Positions 1 to 12,912 are shown, counted from the first letter of the stretch. The stretch: 64,000 nt of DNA from Bathymodiolus brooksi (GCA_963680875.1 OY804588.1:82050829-82114828); one strand, 5' to 3'. The notes: generated from the sequence alone by a model not told the origin. Numbers and translations: made by a program.

Positions 1-2100
1 GAAAAAAATATTCTGATTTTGGTGGAGGAAAAAAAAATAATTTGATTCAGAGTTTATGTCAAATAATCTAATGTTTAATTCTGGGAAAAAAAATATTCTA
101 TATCTCGTGTTGTGCGAAAAAAAATTCTGAACGAAACATAAAACCATAACCCCCCAACCCCCTTCAAGTTAAATGGTCGGTCCCTAACCGATTGATATCT
201 GCACATGTAATGTTTGTATATTGTTGGAGAAGAATATATGTATGCTTTTAAAACATGTGTCTTATTCATTTATCGTTACTTATATTAATAGAATATGTCA
301 AAAATAAGCTTAAATAAGATATATTTTTCAAATAGATTTTTTTCAATTTCGCGTGAAGTCTCCGAAATGTAAGAATATGTTAAAGCCCTTTGGTTTTCTT
401 GATCCCAACGATAGTTATTTGGCTTTCCAATCATTTGACTATGATCGTACCTCTTCAAGATTATTCCAGAAACGCGTCTTAATACGCGCTAATAAAAACG
501 TAAATATCTCATTTAATGTATAACACGTGTTCCTAGATGTTGCGTACTTGGTTTCCTTTGTTATATTCTTCGCAACACGGGAACTAGCATTAGGGCTTTA
601 ATACTAACTCAACTTACTAATAACTAGTACTTGTTTATTGTTCGAACTAAGACTAACTAACATAAAATCTAACAAGTGCTTACATAGCACAACAGCGAAA
701 TCTGACAAATAAAGTTAAAAGCTATTTTGACCTAGGCTAAGAAAACAGACTCTGGTATAGACTGATAAGGATTAATTACAACTTCCCAAGTTTGACCCAT
801 GCAGCTGATGTGACTTATATTGACCTCAAGGGTCCCAATAAATTCTGTGATGGAACACAGCTTTTAATATTTATTGTTATTCGAAATAGTGAACCGTAAC
901 ACTAGAAAAACCTTAATCAGTTACAGTCATAGACAAAAGACTAATAGACTTTTGAAGCTAAATTAGATATATATGTATTTATCATAACTTGTTGAAGTAT
1001 TGTTATAAATACTGTTATAGTGACAGCCGGAAACTTTGAGCCGTAATGAAAGCGGGAGGTTTGGCGCTTTAAAATCTGATTCAACCCACCATTTCTTTAG
1101 AAATGCCTGTACCAAGTCAGAGTCATAACGTTTTCACAGTTTTCCGGTTGTTGACGGATTTTGTCTGTTTATATACTTATGAGTTTTGACTTTCCCTTTG
1201 TAAGATTGTTCGGAATTCGGTAATTTTGTTATTACCCTTATTTAAAGTCCCCTTGATAATATTATTAAAAAAATTTACTTAATATTAACTCTTAAAATAT
1301 CAAAAATATATCTCGCTATGAGTCAAGTAGGGATACAAATATGTTCCTTTCAGTATGCAGTCAAATCTGCCTTAAAGGGCACATCTATATAACAAAGCAT
1401 TATCTATAAAGGGCAGTCTCATTTTGCTCATTAATAAATAGTTCATATCATTTTAACCTGTATTCAAAGGGCAACTGCCCATGAAGGGCACATTTTCAGG
1501 TTCCCTTGAGTGACCTTTATATACAGATTTGAATGTGTACAAAGTCCTTTATTAAAAATGAATGAAGGTTAATTCCAAGTGGCCTCCGTATTCTTGAGAT
1601 ACGATTCGTGACTACCACTCCAGTCCATGTAGAGAAGCATCCGATGCAATCTAAAGTGATAAAGTTCATCAGTAGCTTACGAATTTTTATCGTTTGTTTA
1701 TATTCATATTAGCTTTGGAGATCCAATTATCAAGAAAGGTGTGCAGTGGATCCCATTATCCGGTCTAACCCCGCCACATTTGTTGTGTGTCTGTCTTAAA
1801 GGGGTATTTGCGGTAGGCACTACCGACAACATTTGTGACCATGCCTGTCAAATACTTTGCTCCAAAAGAAACTATGCATCATTGATTTTTTCCTCCTGGA
1901 GATAACTGTGGTCAAAATAATGAACAATCTGAACGTTTGCTCCGCCCACAGCTATTTATACCCACGGTCCCGGTTTGAGCCAGGGTTTGGACTTTAAACG
2001 TTATATGCAAACAAAATAAGTATGATAGTCGTGATATAGCTTACAAATTGATGAAAGTCACGATTAACCCTACGCCATCTAGCTGAATATCGTGCTTCTC
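1..2100. other. AT-rich intergenic spacer
   Basis: I see no convincing exon here. The stretch is AT-rich with short A and T runs. Its one recognisable element is a diverged AGTCAAA-type inverted-repeat element at 1359-1532, listed separately. The part from about 1740 to 2000 is less AT-rich but matches nothing else in the window. Confidence 0.5.
1359..1532. repeat. Diverged MITE-like element (AGTCAAA family)
   Basis: The stretch opens with AGTCAAATCTG and closes with ACAGATTTGA, its near reverse complement. It contains internal AAAGGGCA motifs. It looks like a diverged relative of the elements at 38171, 53694 and 60582, which have AGTCAAACCTG-type and ACAGGTTTGACT-type ends. Confidence 0.5.
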
Positions 2101-2682
2101 TCTATGTTCAATGGTGTCCGGTGTGATATGGTTATTCGTATTCTTTTCATTATTCATCTACCCGATATTAAATTCACATATTGTTTCACATACCAATATT
2201 AGAGCCATTTTTATTAACTACATAGATTATTGTTTTCTAATTATCGGGAGTTTCCATCATAAATCGGACTGGAACATTGCTCGAGCGACCTTACCAATAA
2301 TAAATCCACTATTAAATCCGGCACTTTAATGAATAAATAAAGAAACATCCTATGCAAAAGTTTACATTCAACTAAGATGTCAAACTATAAGCTTTCTCCT
2401 AAAATTATTCTTTGTAGGCCGCCCTTGTTGAGTAACTTTACTTTTGTTTAAATCAACTATCAAAGCTGGTTCAACTAGAAAACATCAACACGACGCGGTT
2501 CATCATCGGAAAAATTAAAAGCAAAACATCATTGTACAGCGTTCAGTATGAGTATGGTTACGTATAGTATACTTCCAAAACTGAATTAGATATTGTTGCA
2601 CTGTGTTCAGTATGAAAAGATATTAGTTCATGTACATAATTTCCAAATGACTTGCACAATGTTTTCCTCAATCATGGCTTTT

Positions 2683-2835
2683 CATCGCGTACGACAGGTG
2701 CCACTAGTGGAACAGAAACTGCTTACCCTCAGTGCATATAATAATTTGTATTTGTGGATTTCGTGTTGCTCAATATTTAGATTTCTGTTTAGATCATTAT
2801 TTCCCCTTTTGAAGGGGCATGCCCTATGCGTTCTT
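2683..2835 (+). repeat. Repeat D, partial
   Basis: It carries the CACTAGTGGAACAGAAACTG core and the GTGTTGCTCAATATTTAGAT segment. Those mark a dispersed repeat seen about ten times in this window in both orientations. Confidence 0.6.
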
Positions 2836-3364
2836 CTCAATCAGCGAAATCTGCTGATTTTACAAACCAGTTTTAATATATCAAAAAATCTACCAATTAT
2901 GATAATAAATCAGTAATAAAATATTGTTTAAATTAAATATTTCCCTGTTTATTGTCATCCGGGTGATTTTTATACATATTTTGTACATCTTTTGGAAAAT
3001 GTAATAGATTTTCCTTTCAAATTATATTTCTTTACTTCATTCTGCAATACAAAATTCTTCATTGGAGCGAAAAACTTCCCTGTGTTGTTGCAATGGTAAA
3101 GTGCGGAATATTGTTCAGCAATAAATCAACTATTAAAGACGGCACTTAATAAATAAATATAGGAACATCCTGTAGAAAAGTTCATATCCAGCCAAGATGT
3201 CAAACATTAGATTTTCGCCCAAAATTATACATAGTGGGTTTTCCTTTGTTACGTAGATTTAATTTCGTTTAAATCACATATCAAAGCTGGGTGCATTTCA
3301 TACACATGATTTCCAAATTACATGCAAAATGTGTTCCTCATTCATGGCTTTTCATCGCGTTTGA

Positions 3365-3580
3365 AACAAGAGTATCACGACGGGTGTCACTAGTGGAACA
3401 GAAACTGCTTACCCTCAGTGCATATAAGGATTTGTATTTATGGATTTTGTGTTGCTCAATATTTAGATTTCTGTTTAGATCATTATTTCTCCTTTTGTAC
3501 TTTTTCTATTTGGCCATTGTGTTGTCTGTCGATTTACGGTTTCTGATTACCCCTTTAAATTTGGCATCGTCAAGCTTTTC
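3365..3580 (+). repeat. Repeat D, partial
   Basis: It has the same core as the copy at 2683. It continues through the GGCCATTGTGTTGTCTGTCG segment and a GATTACCCCTTT end. An equivalent copy lies in unit 2 at 17955-18200. Confidence 0.65.
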
Positions 3581-4204
3581 GTAGGGGCATGCCCATGCAA
3601 TGCGTTCTTCGCAATCAACGAATTCGGCTGATTTTACAAACCAGTTTTAATATATCAAAAAATCTACCTATTATAACCAGAAACGCCGCATGCGCACTAA
3701 ATTTAACATCTACTTTTGTATTATTATCACATGGGTCGATACCTCTGCTGGTGGACCATTAGTCCCAGAGGATATCATCCGCCCAGAAATCAGTGTTTAG
3801 GCACTGACATGGTTTATTAGATATATTTATTATTGAAATTTACAGTTCTTAAATATGCAATTACTATCAAAACTCAGGATCTCCTCTGTCAGACATAAGT
3901 GACCTTAGGCCATTTTGGCTATTCTGTTTAGGCCCTTTAGTTTTATTGTTCACAAACACTTTAACATATTTGCCTTTCCAATCTTTCGATTTTTAGCGTA
4001 CCTGTTGAAGGTCATTCCTAAATTTGATATCTACGTTTTTTTTGTTTTTTTTACATCAATATACAAATCCAAAAGATGTACAAGATTTGTAAAAAAAATC
4101 ACCCCGATGACAATAAACAGGGAAATATTTAATTTAAGCAGTACTTTGTTAGTGATTTTATTCATTTATTATACGTAAATATGTATATACACAACATCTT
4201 TATT

Positions 4205-4460
4205 CACGACTGATTTTCGGTTTGTAACTAGATTAGCACGACGGGTGCCACTAGTGGAGCAGGAACTGCTCACCCTTACGGAGCTCTTGAATTCATCCTC
4301 GGTTTTTAGTGGGGTTTGTGTTACTCGATCTTTAGTTTTAAATGTATGTTTTATAGGTCGTTGTTTGTCCGTTTGTACTTTTTCTTTTGGCCATTGTGTT
4401 GTCTGTTCTTCTTAGATATTCGGATTCTGATTACCCCTTTGGTATCTTCAAACCATTCTT
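4205..4460 (+). repeat. Repeat D, near full length
   Basis: It runs from the GTAACTAGATTAGCACGACGG start, through CACTAGTGGAGCAGGAACTG and GGCCATTGTGTTGTCTGTTC, to GATTACCCCTTTGGTATCTTC. Orthologous copies lie at 18575-18820 (unit 2) and 22955-23215 (unit 3). Inverted copies lie downstream of the TLR genes. Confidence 0.75.
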
Positions 4461-4872
4461 ATAATTGTGCAGTGTTCAGTCAGTGTGCGTAGAGTAATGT
4501 TAAGCATACTTCTATGTTGTATGAAGAGCGCTTACCCTGAATTTTGTTTTTGTTGATTTCGTGTTGCTCAAAATTTAGATTTCTGTGTAGGGTTTTGCAG
4601 GTCATCATTTTTCCTTTAGGCCGTCATTGCATCGTCTTATTCGGTTTACAGCTTCTGGTTACCGGTTTGAAATATAACACCTTTACTTAGCACATTTTGC
4701 TTGAGATAATCGTCATAGTTTTATATCGTTTTACAATTTTATTGTCGACTCTATTACAACATATACAACACACAAATATCAAGTTGACGACATATTTGTA
4801 CTACTATCTAATGACTTTTCCGAACAAACGTTTAATGTTATTAAGCGATTTCATGTAGAAATATTATATGAT

Positions 4873-5275
4873 CGCTTGATTGATTGATTATTGTTTAACA
4901 TCCAGCTAGCAGTATTTCAGCTATATTCGGGAGGAGTACAAGTTCAATAATATATAAAAACCAATATAGAAATCAGGGAAGAGATGGGCTACTCGGGGCA
5001 ACAACGACTTTTGACTGACATTAAAAAAGTATGGAGAGTTGGATAGGACAGAAACATGTTGTCATTTGTAGTGTCTACATTGCGCCTGCTGATATCGTGG
5101 CAGTCTCAAAATACGTCACCCACAATGGTCCACTGTTATGCTTCCCCTATTGATAGGGATGACTCTATCATCCACATGAGGAGACACTGTGGGTTTGAGT
5201 CATGGGAACCTCATCAGTACCCATTATCCCACTTGCAAAGAGTTCTACTTTTTTCTATCTGGAGTTTTGGTTAAG
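4873..5275 (-). repeat. SINE C, unit 1 copy
   Basis: A GATT-rich tail at the left is followed by GTTTAACATCCAGCTAGCAG and a TTCAGCTATATTCGG core, then a longer body. As reverse complement it ends in the ATATAGCTGAA...GTTAAAC core shared by the other SINEs here. The allelic copy in unit 3 is 23632-24070. Confidence 0.65.
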
Positions 5276-5929
5276 AACTAGTATAATCAAAACCACAACT
5301 TGGATTGGCTTGACGTCACTCGGAGGAATTAGGCTATTATAATACAACCCCTACAATATATACCAAGCTTGCAAACAGACATAAGTGACAAAAAAAACAT
5401 TCTAAACTCTAGAAATTTATGTGTACTGATATCCAAACAGAGACAATAAGAATCCAAAATTCAACAAGATAATCGTAGAAACCTGATATAAAATCTATAC
5501 CTCTAACACACATATAGGTGACCGCTCACGTTCCTGACACAGCACATGCACTTCAATAAAAAGTGGCTGGGTCAAATAAGTAAATATTTTATAAAACCAT
5601 GTCAGTGCCGAAGGACTGACTATTTAACGGATGAAATCCTCGGCACCTAATTAAAATTTGATCTCCGCATTTGCTCCGTATTTTCTATCGTCTGTTTACT
5701 AGTCGCTTGTGGGAGATATAGAAACGTTCATTCAGGGATCGTCTTATGGGGTCAACTTGAATGCATTAAAATTTGACCAATCAGAGACTCTCCTACAAAA
5801 TTCAATAGACAACACAAGCATATGTGTTTTTGAACGTACCCGATAGATACCAAATGTATTCATGTTGGACCCTGGCAAGACCCCTAAGGATTGTTTTTAG
5901 ATCTTAGATTTTAATGTTTGTTTGTTTGT

Positions 5930-6152
5930 TTGATTGTTTTTAACGCCACTCTCAATAATATTTCTGTTATATCGTGGCGGTCAGTTTTATTGGTGAAGAA
6001 GAGAAAGCCAACTGTCGCAAGTCACCTACCAACTTTATCATATAATGTTGTACACTTCACCCTGATCGAGATTCGAGCTCACAACATCAGTGGTGATAGG
6101 CACTGATTCCATAGGTAGTTGTAAAGCCAACTACCATAAGATCACAGCCATG
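5930..6152 (-). repeat. SINE A directly upstream of TLR copy 1
   Basis: The 3' core (TTAACGCCACTCTCAATAAT) comes first. The tRNA-like head follows in reverse, with GAGATTCGAGCTCACAACAT holding the B-box complement. It ends about 55 bp before the ATG. The same insertion precedes copies 2 and 3, so it predates the gene duplications. Confidence 0.8.
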
Positions 6153-6206
6153 ACTTCCCTTAGATTTTAATTAATATAAATCCGATGATTTATTTTGTAA
6201 ATTGTG

Positions 6207-8685
6207 ATGGCGGAGGTACACTTAATTTGGATCTTGTCACTGCCGATGTTACTTCCTGTTGCGTTAGAATATGAATGTAAATACGAGTATGAACATGACA
6301 GGCCAGTAGCTAATTGTAAAGGATTAAACTTGACATCTGTTCCGCAGAATCTCAGTGTTAACATTGTCGGTTTAGACTTATCCCAAAACAACATTCACGA
6401 AATAGTTAATGATTCGTTTGCAATGTATCGAAATCTGGTCACGCTAAACCTCAATGAAAACGAAATCAAAGAAATACAAGAGAATGGGTTCTCAGGTCTG
6501 GGAAATCTAAAGGAATTATATATATCGGAGAACAATGTAAATATTTCGTCAGAAAATGGCGTCAATATTCTTAAGGATATTAAAGGGATAGAAATTTTGG
6601 ATATTAGTGATAACAATTATTACAACGCAGCACCGTATATATACCCAGACAAGGAATTTCAGTATCTGACACAGCTTCGAAGTCTTTATATAGACTTGCA
6701 TCAAATTCCTGTATTTGGTAAGGGGGTTAGACATCTCAACTTGACCGCAGTATACTTTAGACGATGTCGTATTCACCAACTGAAAAACTCAACGTTCAAA
6801 AATCTTCCAAATACTATAATAGAAATAGGATAAACAAATTGTTACCATGTTGATCTTACGCATATTGAAACCGGATTTTTCAGTTCGTTTCCGTATTTGA
6901 CTTCTCTCGACATGTCCGCGACAGAAATTTCCCTTGTAAAGGGATTGGGATTGTTGTACCCGTTTAGATACAAATATATGACAAAATTTAACCTCAGCTA
7001 CATGGAAACTCCCAGGTCAAACTCGATATCAATATTATATGCCATTACAATTGATTCAAATATGATGCGATATCTAAAAACAATATGTGTAAGCCAACTT
7101 GATCGGAATAATAATAACATAGTTCATTTTGTGACGAATTCACTTTTTTCTTTTGAGAAACCTCATTGTATCGAATATATAAATTTGTCAGGTAACAGGT
7201 TTGGATTTGCACACAACGATCCTTTAATTGAAATTACAAATCTAATTGTTAGCTTCACAAACATAAAAAAGTTCGATTTTTCATACATACCCTTGACCTT
7301 TATAAATTATGATTCAGATTTTTGTGAACGTCGTTTGAATGCAAGCTATAAGTTCCTTCTTCCAAAATCCATTGAAGACATTCGGATCTCACATATTATG
7401 GGGGCGGCTTCTGTACCGAATTTAGTTATAACAAACGGAATAAATCTCAGAAAAGTCGACATGTCCTATTTTCAGTTTAAATGCTTTCCGAACTTTCTTT
7501 TGAACAACACTGACCATTTGGAATATCTAGACATTTCAGGTATTCCATGCAAACAGTACTATAACAGAAATGAATTTCAACTACTTCAAAACGTTAAGAC
7601 TCTCATTATGAAAAACGTATTCCTATACCAAGCTATGATGAGAGGAAAAAATATTTTGAAGTTTGCACCAAAAGTGGAAAATTTAGACTTGTCAAATAAT
7701 GGTATGCAGACGATTCCTTTTGATTACTTCAAAAATCTTCAACGCCTAGTGAATCTAAAGTTATCGGAAAACAGCTTCAGCCAGATACAGGAAGGAGTAA
7801 CACAACTTCCGGAACTTAAATCACTAAATATGACAGGTAACAGGCTTTATGCGATCGAGAATGTGCTTACGACATTGTTTGATCATCAGCAAAGGAAGCA
7901 CGGAGTATTCAATTTAAGCATCAACATAAACGAATTATATTGTTCTTGTGAAAACAGGGACTTCATTTTATGGCTAGGTACAACGAATGTCAGGTTGGAC
8001 AAAAACGAAGTTACACCTGCAGACTTATCAATGGCTCTCTCATTGCCACAAGTATTATTTTAGAACACTTACATGACCTATTCGCACACTGTGATGCTAT
8101 CATATGGCTAAGAATAGGAATCATTTTAATAATATCATTCTTCGTTGTTTTTATACCAGTGACGGTCATATTCAATTTCCGTTGGAGAATTATACTGTTC
8201 ATCTACAGGACGTTCCGAAATTTTATTGAAGACAGTATGAATTTGACATACACTTATGACGTGTACGTTTCATATGGATATAGTGGGTATCCATGGGTTA
8301 AGGAAGTTTTATTAACGACATTAGAGAGAAAATGGAATCTCAAAATTTGCTTAGAAGATAGGGACTTTGTTAGTCAAGCGGGACAATCAAACTACGATTT
8401 AATAGCGAACGCTATCAATAACAGTAGGCATATTATATTTGTTGTAACATCAGATTTCATGTCGAAATCATTTGCGAATATGAAATTGACCAAGCAAAAA
8501 CGGCGAAAATGGCACATACTTTACAACAAATTATAGTAATCACACATGATGTGAACATTGACGATATTCCTACTGAATTAAGATCTATCTGGAGCGACGT
8601 TTCCTTATTAAATTGGCCTTCGGAAGAAAAAGAGCGTGAAATGGTGTTAGATAATCTGAAAACGAGAGTATTTTTAGATTTTTGA
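6207..8685 (+). pseudogene. Toll-like receptor copy 1, broken
   Basis: This is a near-identical paralogue of the intact receptor at 24702-27257, with signal peptide, leucine-rich repeats, LRRCT, membrane helix and TIR parts all recognisable. It is disabled by an in-frame TAA at 6831-6833, where copies 2 and 3 have TTA. A 1-bp deletion near 8006-8010 falls in the LRRCT and another near 8474-8478 falls in the TIR domain. A 15-bp in-frame gap near 6607 removes five residues present in the other copies. The upstream acceptor-like TAG just before the start is TAA here. The reading before the first stop gives only about 208 residues. A functional receptor is very unlikely, although short peptides could be translated. 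Confidence 0.9.
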
Positions 8686-9634
8686 ATAGGTTTTGCCATG
8701 AGGAAAGTGGCTTTGCGTCATGCACGTTTTGACACAATCAATGTTAGACCGCCACGATATAACTGAAATATTGTTGAAAAGTGGCGTTAAACACCATCAA
8801 ACAAATAAACAAACAATCAATGTTAGTCAAATGAAGATCATTATTTGCTTGCTTGCTCTGTCAATATGTATTGACATGATAAAACATTCATTTTTTTAAT
8901 TGTACATAATGAACTGAAAATAATAATAATGAAAAACTTAAAACCATTGTTCCATAATAAATAAAAAGGTATATTTTCATAATATAGTATGCTAAATCGC
9001 TTTTGTTATCTTGTTTATCAAAAGAAAAGAATACATTTAGCAACCTATGAAAGGAGTATCACACTAGCACACGGTGTGGCCTAAGATACAACTTTGATCC
9101 ACATTGATGTGATTTCCTTCCTTTTTTCTTTATAACCAAGATGACTACGATATCATTTTATTCATTCGTTGACACCCTCGAACAGTGAATCATAATCTAA
9201 TTTTTTGAAGATACCAAAGGGGTATGACGTGACCACAATATTGACCTTTGACCTTTTTCGGTGTGTGATGATAACAAATTCCATTGACCAATTATCCACT
9301 TCTTTTCGGATAAAGATGTAGATTTCTAATGTAGATACCCTTCACCAGGCACGGTCAAGGTCAAAAGAGTGGAAAGTCAAATAATGTAAAATGTCAAGAT
9401 AAGGAGATCTGTGAAAGGTCCAAATCTATGACTTGATCTTTAGTTTAAACTTTCGATGTGTGTACAAATAAGGCTTGCATTACCCATTTGAGTAAGATTA
9501 TTTGAGTGAAATCGTCCGGGCTTAAGCATTTGCTAAAATTGAAAAATTCGAAATCTGGATCAGAAATCTTTACGAAAATAAATACCGTAGAAACATAGTT
9601 TGATGTTTAATTTTTTTAAGAAAAGCTTGAAAAT
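8686..9634. other. TLR copy 1 downstream flank
   Basis: This matches 27258-28085 behind copy 3. It holds a SINE A tail fragment at 8741-8815 and a GATAAA at 8879-8884 where copy 3 has a canonical AATAAA. No gene is seen. Confidence 0.6.
8741..8815 (+). repeat. SINE A tail fragment
   Basis: The core CGCCACGATATAACTGAAAT and GTGGCGTTAAACACCATCAA are followed by an A/C-rich tail. The same fragment lies behind TLR copy 3 at 27388-27455. Confidence 0.7.
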
Positions 9635-9639
9635 TCAAA

Positions 9640-9850
9640 GGGGATGATCGATCGGAAGATGTAAATCGAATAAGAGCAGACAATACAATGGCCAATGGAA
9701 AGAGAACGAAATGCAAAAAGTGATCAACAAAACATTACACAGAAAGCTAAAGATTGAGAGATATGAACCCCACCAAAACACGTGAGTGACATCAGCAGCT
9801 CTGGAAGGGTAAGCAGTCCCTGATCCACTAGTGGCACACATTGTGCAGTT
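9640..9850 (-). repeat. Repeat D, inverted copy
   Basis: Reverse-complement repeat D (GAACCCCACC..., then GATCCACTAGTGGCACACAT). The orthologous position in unit 3 is near 30200-30390. Confidence 0.65.
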
Positions 9851-9920
9851 CTAGTTACTAACCCAATGATAACTTATGAATGAGGAAAGAACAGGATTGT
9901 GAATATAACGAAACTCTGAA

Positions 9921-10366
9921 TACTTTCTGCCCTCAACTGTAAAAGCATGGAATGATCTACCACTTCCCACCCGTAATTTGGAATCGCTAAATTCATTTAA
10001 ATCTCTTATCAACACTCAAAACACTAAAGTTCCAGCCCATTATTATATTGGATGTAGGTTAGGTCAGATATTACATGGGATTATGAATTGTAGTGCCTTA
10101 AGTGCACACCTCTTTATTAGAAACCTTGTTGAATCGCCAAATTGTATCTGTGGAATAACTGAAACTGTATCTCATTTCTTATTAGATAGTCTGCGTCACT
10201 CGACTCTAAGACAACAACTTTTCCTCTCACTTTTGGACATTTCTGAAGCAATTTCACTGAATCTACTTATTTTAGGCTCCGTTAATCTAAATGACGAAGA
10301 AAACAAAGCAGTATTTAAATCAGTCCAAACCTTTATCATAAAAAGTAAAAGATTTGCACCCTGACA
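9921..10366 (+). mobile_element. LINE 3' fragment (reverse-transcriptase C-terminal tail)
   Basis: An open frame from 9921 to the stop at 10362-10364 begins with a PSTVKAWNDLP motif. It continues to a MNCSALSAHLF segment and a C-x-C...H pattern (CICGITETVSHFLLD). This is the typical C-terminal end of a CR1/Jockey-type non-LTR retrotransposon ORF2. Only the tail is present, as expected for a 5'-truncated insertion. It is absent from the matching place in unit 3 (near 30440), so it is private to unit 1. Confidence 0.7.
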
Positions 10367-11484
10367 TGCTCACATAATATTTTTCACCTTTTCAATCTTA
10401 TCCAATCTCTTTGCATTATTATTTTCAAGTAAATTGTGTAGCTTTCAACTACATGCTTACATACATTTTTTTCTCCCTCAATGTATAAATAATTCTCACA
10501 AGTGTCAAATTTAAATCAGCATGCATATATAGTTTTTGTCATATTTGTAAGTTCTTCATAGGAAACAGATTAAAAAAAAGCATATGCTTGTTTCTGAATC
10601 CTATTGTACAATTGCTATTGTTCTGTTTATACATGTCAGTTATTCCAATGCAATATGTTTATACTAACGAAACTCAGTAACGGTTAGCATAGTCATGCCG
10701 GCGATAGTGAATTTTCGAAATGATGACTTCAACATAAAAATACTAAATAGATATATTACATTCAGAGGAGGATGAGTATATGTATAGTAAGTTTAGATGT
10801 GTTGTCTTATTATGTATATTTAGGTACTGAGTTCCATGTTGTGATGTCCGTTACGATTTCCTCATCACAACGATGTTCGGTTCGTCTTTACTCTCAGTTG
10901 TTTGTAGTAGGGCTCATGTCTTATTTACGTTGTTGTGTTTGTTTGCGAATAGTGATATCCAGCACATATTGTTTTATTTTATTTTTATTTTTTTTTGGGG
11001 GGGGGGTGTTTGTTTTGTTTTGTTTTGTTTTTGTTTTTTTTTTTGGTTTTATTTGGGGGGGTCTTCGTCTTGTGTACCCTATGTTGCAGTTTCTCTAGAT
11101 TGTCCTTTTTTGATTGCCCCTTCGGTATGCGTATTCTCTAACGTTTATGTATATTTATTTCAGAACAATAGACATAACAAAATGGCTCTTTGAAGGCGTT
11201 ATATGTCTTTTTTAAATAACCAATAGTATATCTGTACAGACGGTTGAAAAATTACGATTTTGATTTTTATGTGTGTCGTCATTTTGTGGAACTTCATTAT
11301 TATAAAGTCGCACTGGTCTATTTCGGTTTCCTTGCGCATATACGAAATAACATTCGCTAACGAAGAATATTATAAAATAGCCGACAAGATACATGTAAGC
11401 AAATTCTAGATCTACAACGCTTTTCATGTGTATCTTTTTTTCAATGTTCTGAAAATTTGTTGAAATCTTACAGAAAAGGGAGTG
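10367..11484. other. Spacer with T/G-rich tract
   Basis: This non-coding stretch has a low-complexity T and G tract at about 10978-11066. The open frames across that tract are compositional artefacts. From about 11140 it aligns again with unit 3 near 30790. Confidence 0.55.
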
Positions 11485-11490
11485 GTTGCG
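11485..11490. repeat. Target-site duplication, left (GTTGCG)
   Basis: GTTGCG directly precedes the Polinton-like element and is repeated directly after it at 15982-15987. The paralogous uninterrupted site reads ATTGCG at 31135-31140. A 6-bp duplication is the known integration footprint of Polintons. Confidence 0.9.
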
Positions 11491-12912
11491 AGTGGTAGGG
11501 AGTGATCAATTTTAGTCACACTAAATTCCTAGGGCCCCAGGGCCCAGGATGGCGGTCAAAAGGGAATCCTCAAAAATAACGGAAAAACCCTAAAGCTAAT
11601 ATTAGAAAATCCCACCCACCGATTCGAAGTCATATTAAGGTGTGTTATATAATCCGATTAAAGGTATGCAGTGCATTGCGTCATATTTCGACCAATGATA
11701 GTTTTGCATATATAAAGCAAGACATATTATTTTAGTTTGGTTAGTTATCAAACACATGCATAAAAATGTTAGAATGTGATTTAATTTTCATCAATCTAAG
11801 CATCGATATTATAATGTCAAATTATTACAATATGAATTGTTTTGAATGAATCTCACGAGATTAAGTTGTTCAAAAAGAATTAACTTCGGAAATTTATACT
11901 CTTGGGGATTAAGTTGAAAAAATAAGGATTAATATTGAACGACATATACAATCCTGCACACAAATCCGTTTAAGGACAGATCGTTTGCTCGATACATACG
12001 TGTGCAGCGCATTGCTTCATATTTCGACCGATGAAAGTTCTGTCGGTGTGTATGTTCGATGAGAGTGGGGGATTTAACTCAATGTGTATGTTCAAAGGGA
12101 AGTAATTATACGTTTCCAGTATGGTTAAGCGTATTCAAAGGGAAGTAACTCTGAGCATAGCACAACGACACGATTTCGTTCGTTACATTTATTACGTATA
12201 ATAATTTCTATAATAAAGACACGGCAATGCTTGACAGTATATACAATAATCGTCTTAACACGATTTCGTCCGTTTATTAAGTACAATACATTCTATAATG
12301 GGGACATTTACCAAGACAATGCACGACAAATACATTTCGATTCTTTATTAAGATCCATACATTCTATCATAACGACAATTACAATGCATGACGATATACA
12401 ATGTTAACAGTTAGATCTTAAAATTGTGTCCTCGTTTCCTTTTAAATCAACGGTGGAAAAGTATTTCACTATTTCCGGCAGCTCCATTCCTCGATGTCTC
12501 CGTTTGAATTAGTACAGGCAATACAGTCCACAGGTGTCGGTGTCGTCGGGCTGGAATCGACACGAACAGTAGTAGTATTCCGGTCCGTTGACGATCAGGA
12601 CGTTGGCGAAAGGGCGGTGATACGTTTAAGGTGCGTTTCCCAGCGAATCGGAAAATTCCGTGGGTCCCACGTGGCGAAAGTAAAACGCCACCCAGTGACT
12701 TCCGCCACGGTCGCACGTGTCCGTATTGACGATAAACGTGCGGGGCCTGGCTCCCACGCGGGCCGGTAACTCGTCGGGGCAGCACACGTCGCGGGATAGT
12801 CCTTTAAACAGCTCTCTATCTGGAGATTGCTCATCCGAGTCTCCACTTTTCTACTCTTGGATGGACGCCCTCCACCTTCCATGTCTTCTTCTCCACGAGC
12901 TAGCGATTCCAC
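11491..12912. repeat. Left terminal inverted repeat of Polinton-like element
   Basis: About 1,422 bp are reverse complementary to 14562-15981 with small differences. The outer part has AAGGGAAGTAA motifs and AT-rich, non-coding sequence. The inner part contains a complete protease coding region. The homology stops sharply at 12912, inside the reading frame of the ATPase-linker. Confidence 0.9.
12404..12912 (-). pseudogene. Adenain-like cysteine protease, left copy, broken
   Basis: Homologue of the right copy at 14562-15071. Read on the - strand it begins with the acidic/basic linker (ARGEEDMEGGGRPSKSRKVE) and then a LQIESCLKDYP segment. A 1-bp deletion near 12787 shifts the frame. A TAA interrupts the frame just after the catalytic-cysteine motif (CGLYCLY). 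The catalytic His region (SHWV) and Cys region are still recognisable after allowing for the shift. At the position where the right copy has TGA, this copy still has CGA, so the two copies decayed independently. Family C5-type proteases process virion precursors. Confidence 0.8.

Larger units (their letters stand above)
2297..4200. repeat. TLR-upstream spacer with internal duplications
   Basis: The stretch near 2297-2440 recurs in diverged form near 3118-3260, and both resemble 17500-17640 and 22380-22450. Fragments of repeat D lie at 2683-2835 and 3365-3580. No coding exon is supported; the short open frames fall inside the repeats. Confidence 0.55.
2110..11484. repeat. Segmental duplication unit 1 (left part)
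   Basis: Sequence from about 2110 matches unit 3 from about 22180. Sequence from about 2300 matches unit 2 from about 17500. The TLR gene and its downstream flank (8686-11484) match 27258-31134. The unit continues after the Polinton-like insertion at 15988. It includes private insertions such as the LINE fragment at 9921. Confidence 0.8.

Noticed and set aside
6897..8063. Separate second gene within TLR copy 1
   Set aside because: It is the same frame as the upstream reading after an in-frame TAA, and aligns throughout with the intact TLR.
7970..8536. Stand-alone membrane-TIR protein in TLR copy 1
   Set aside because: It is the frameshifted continuation of the same pseudogene and is itself frameshifted within the TIR domain.
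10772..11193. Hydrophobic proteins rich in Phe, Gly and Val
   Set aside because: They are translations of a T/G low-complexity tract.
12447..12785. Arginine/proline-rich protein on the - strand, with a mirror copy at 14690-15028
   Set aside because: Both are out-of-frame shadows of the protease copies in the inverted repeats. The protease frame carries recognisable catalytic motifs.
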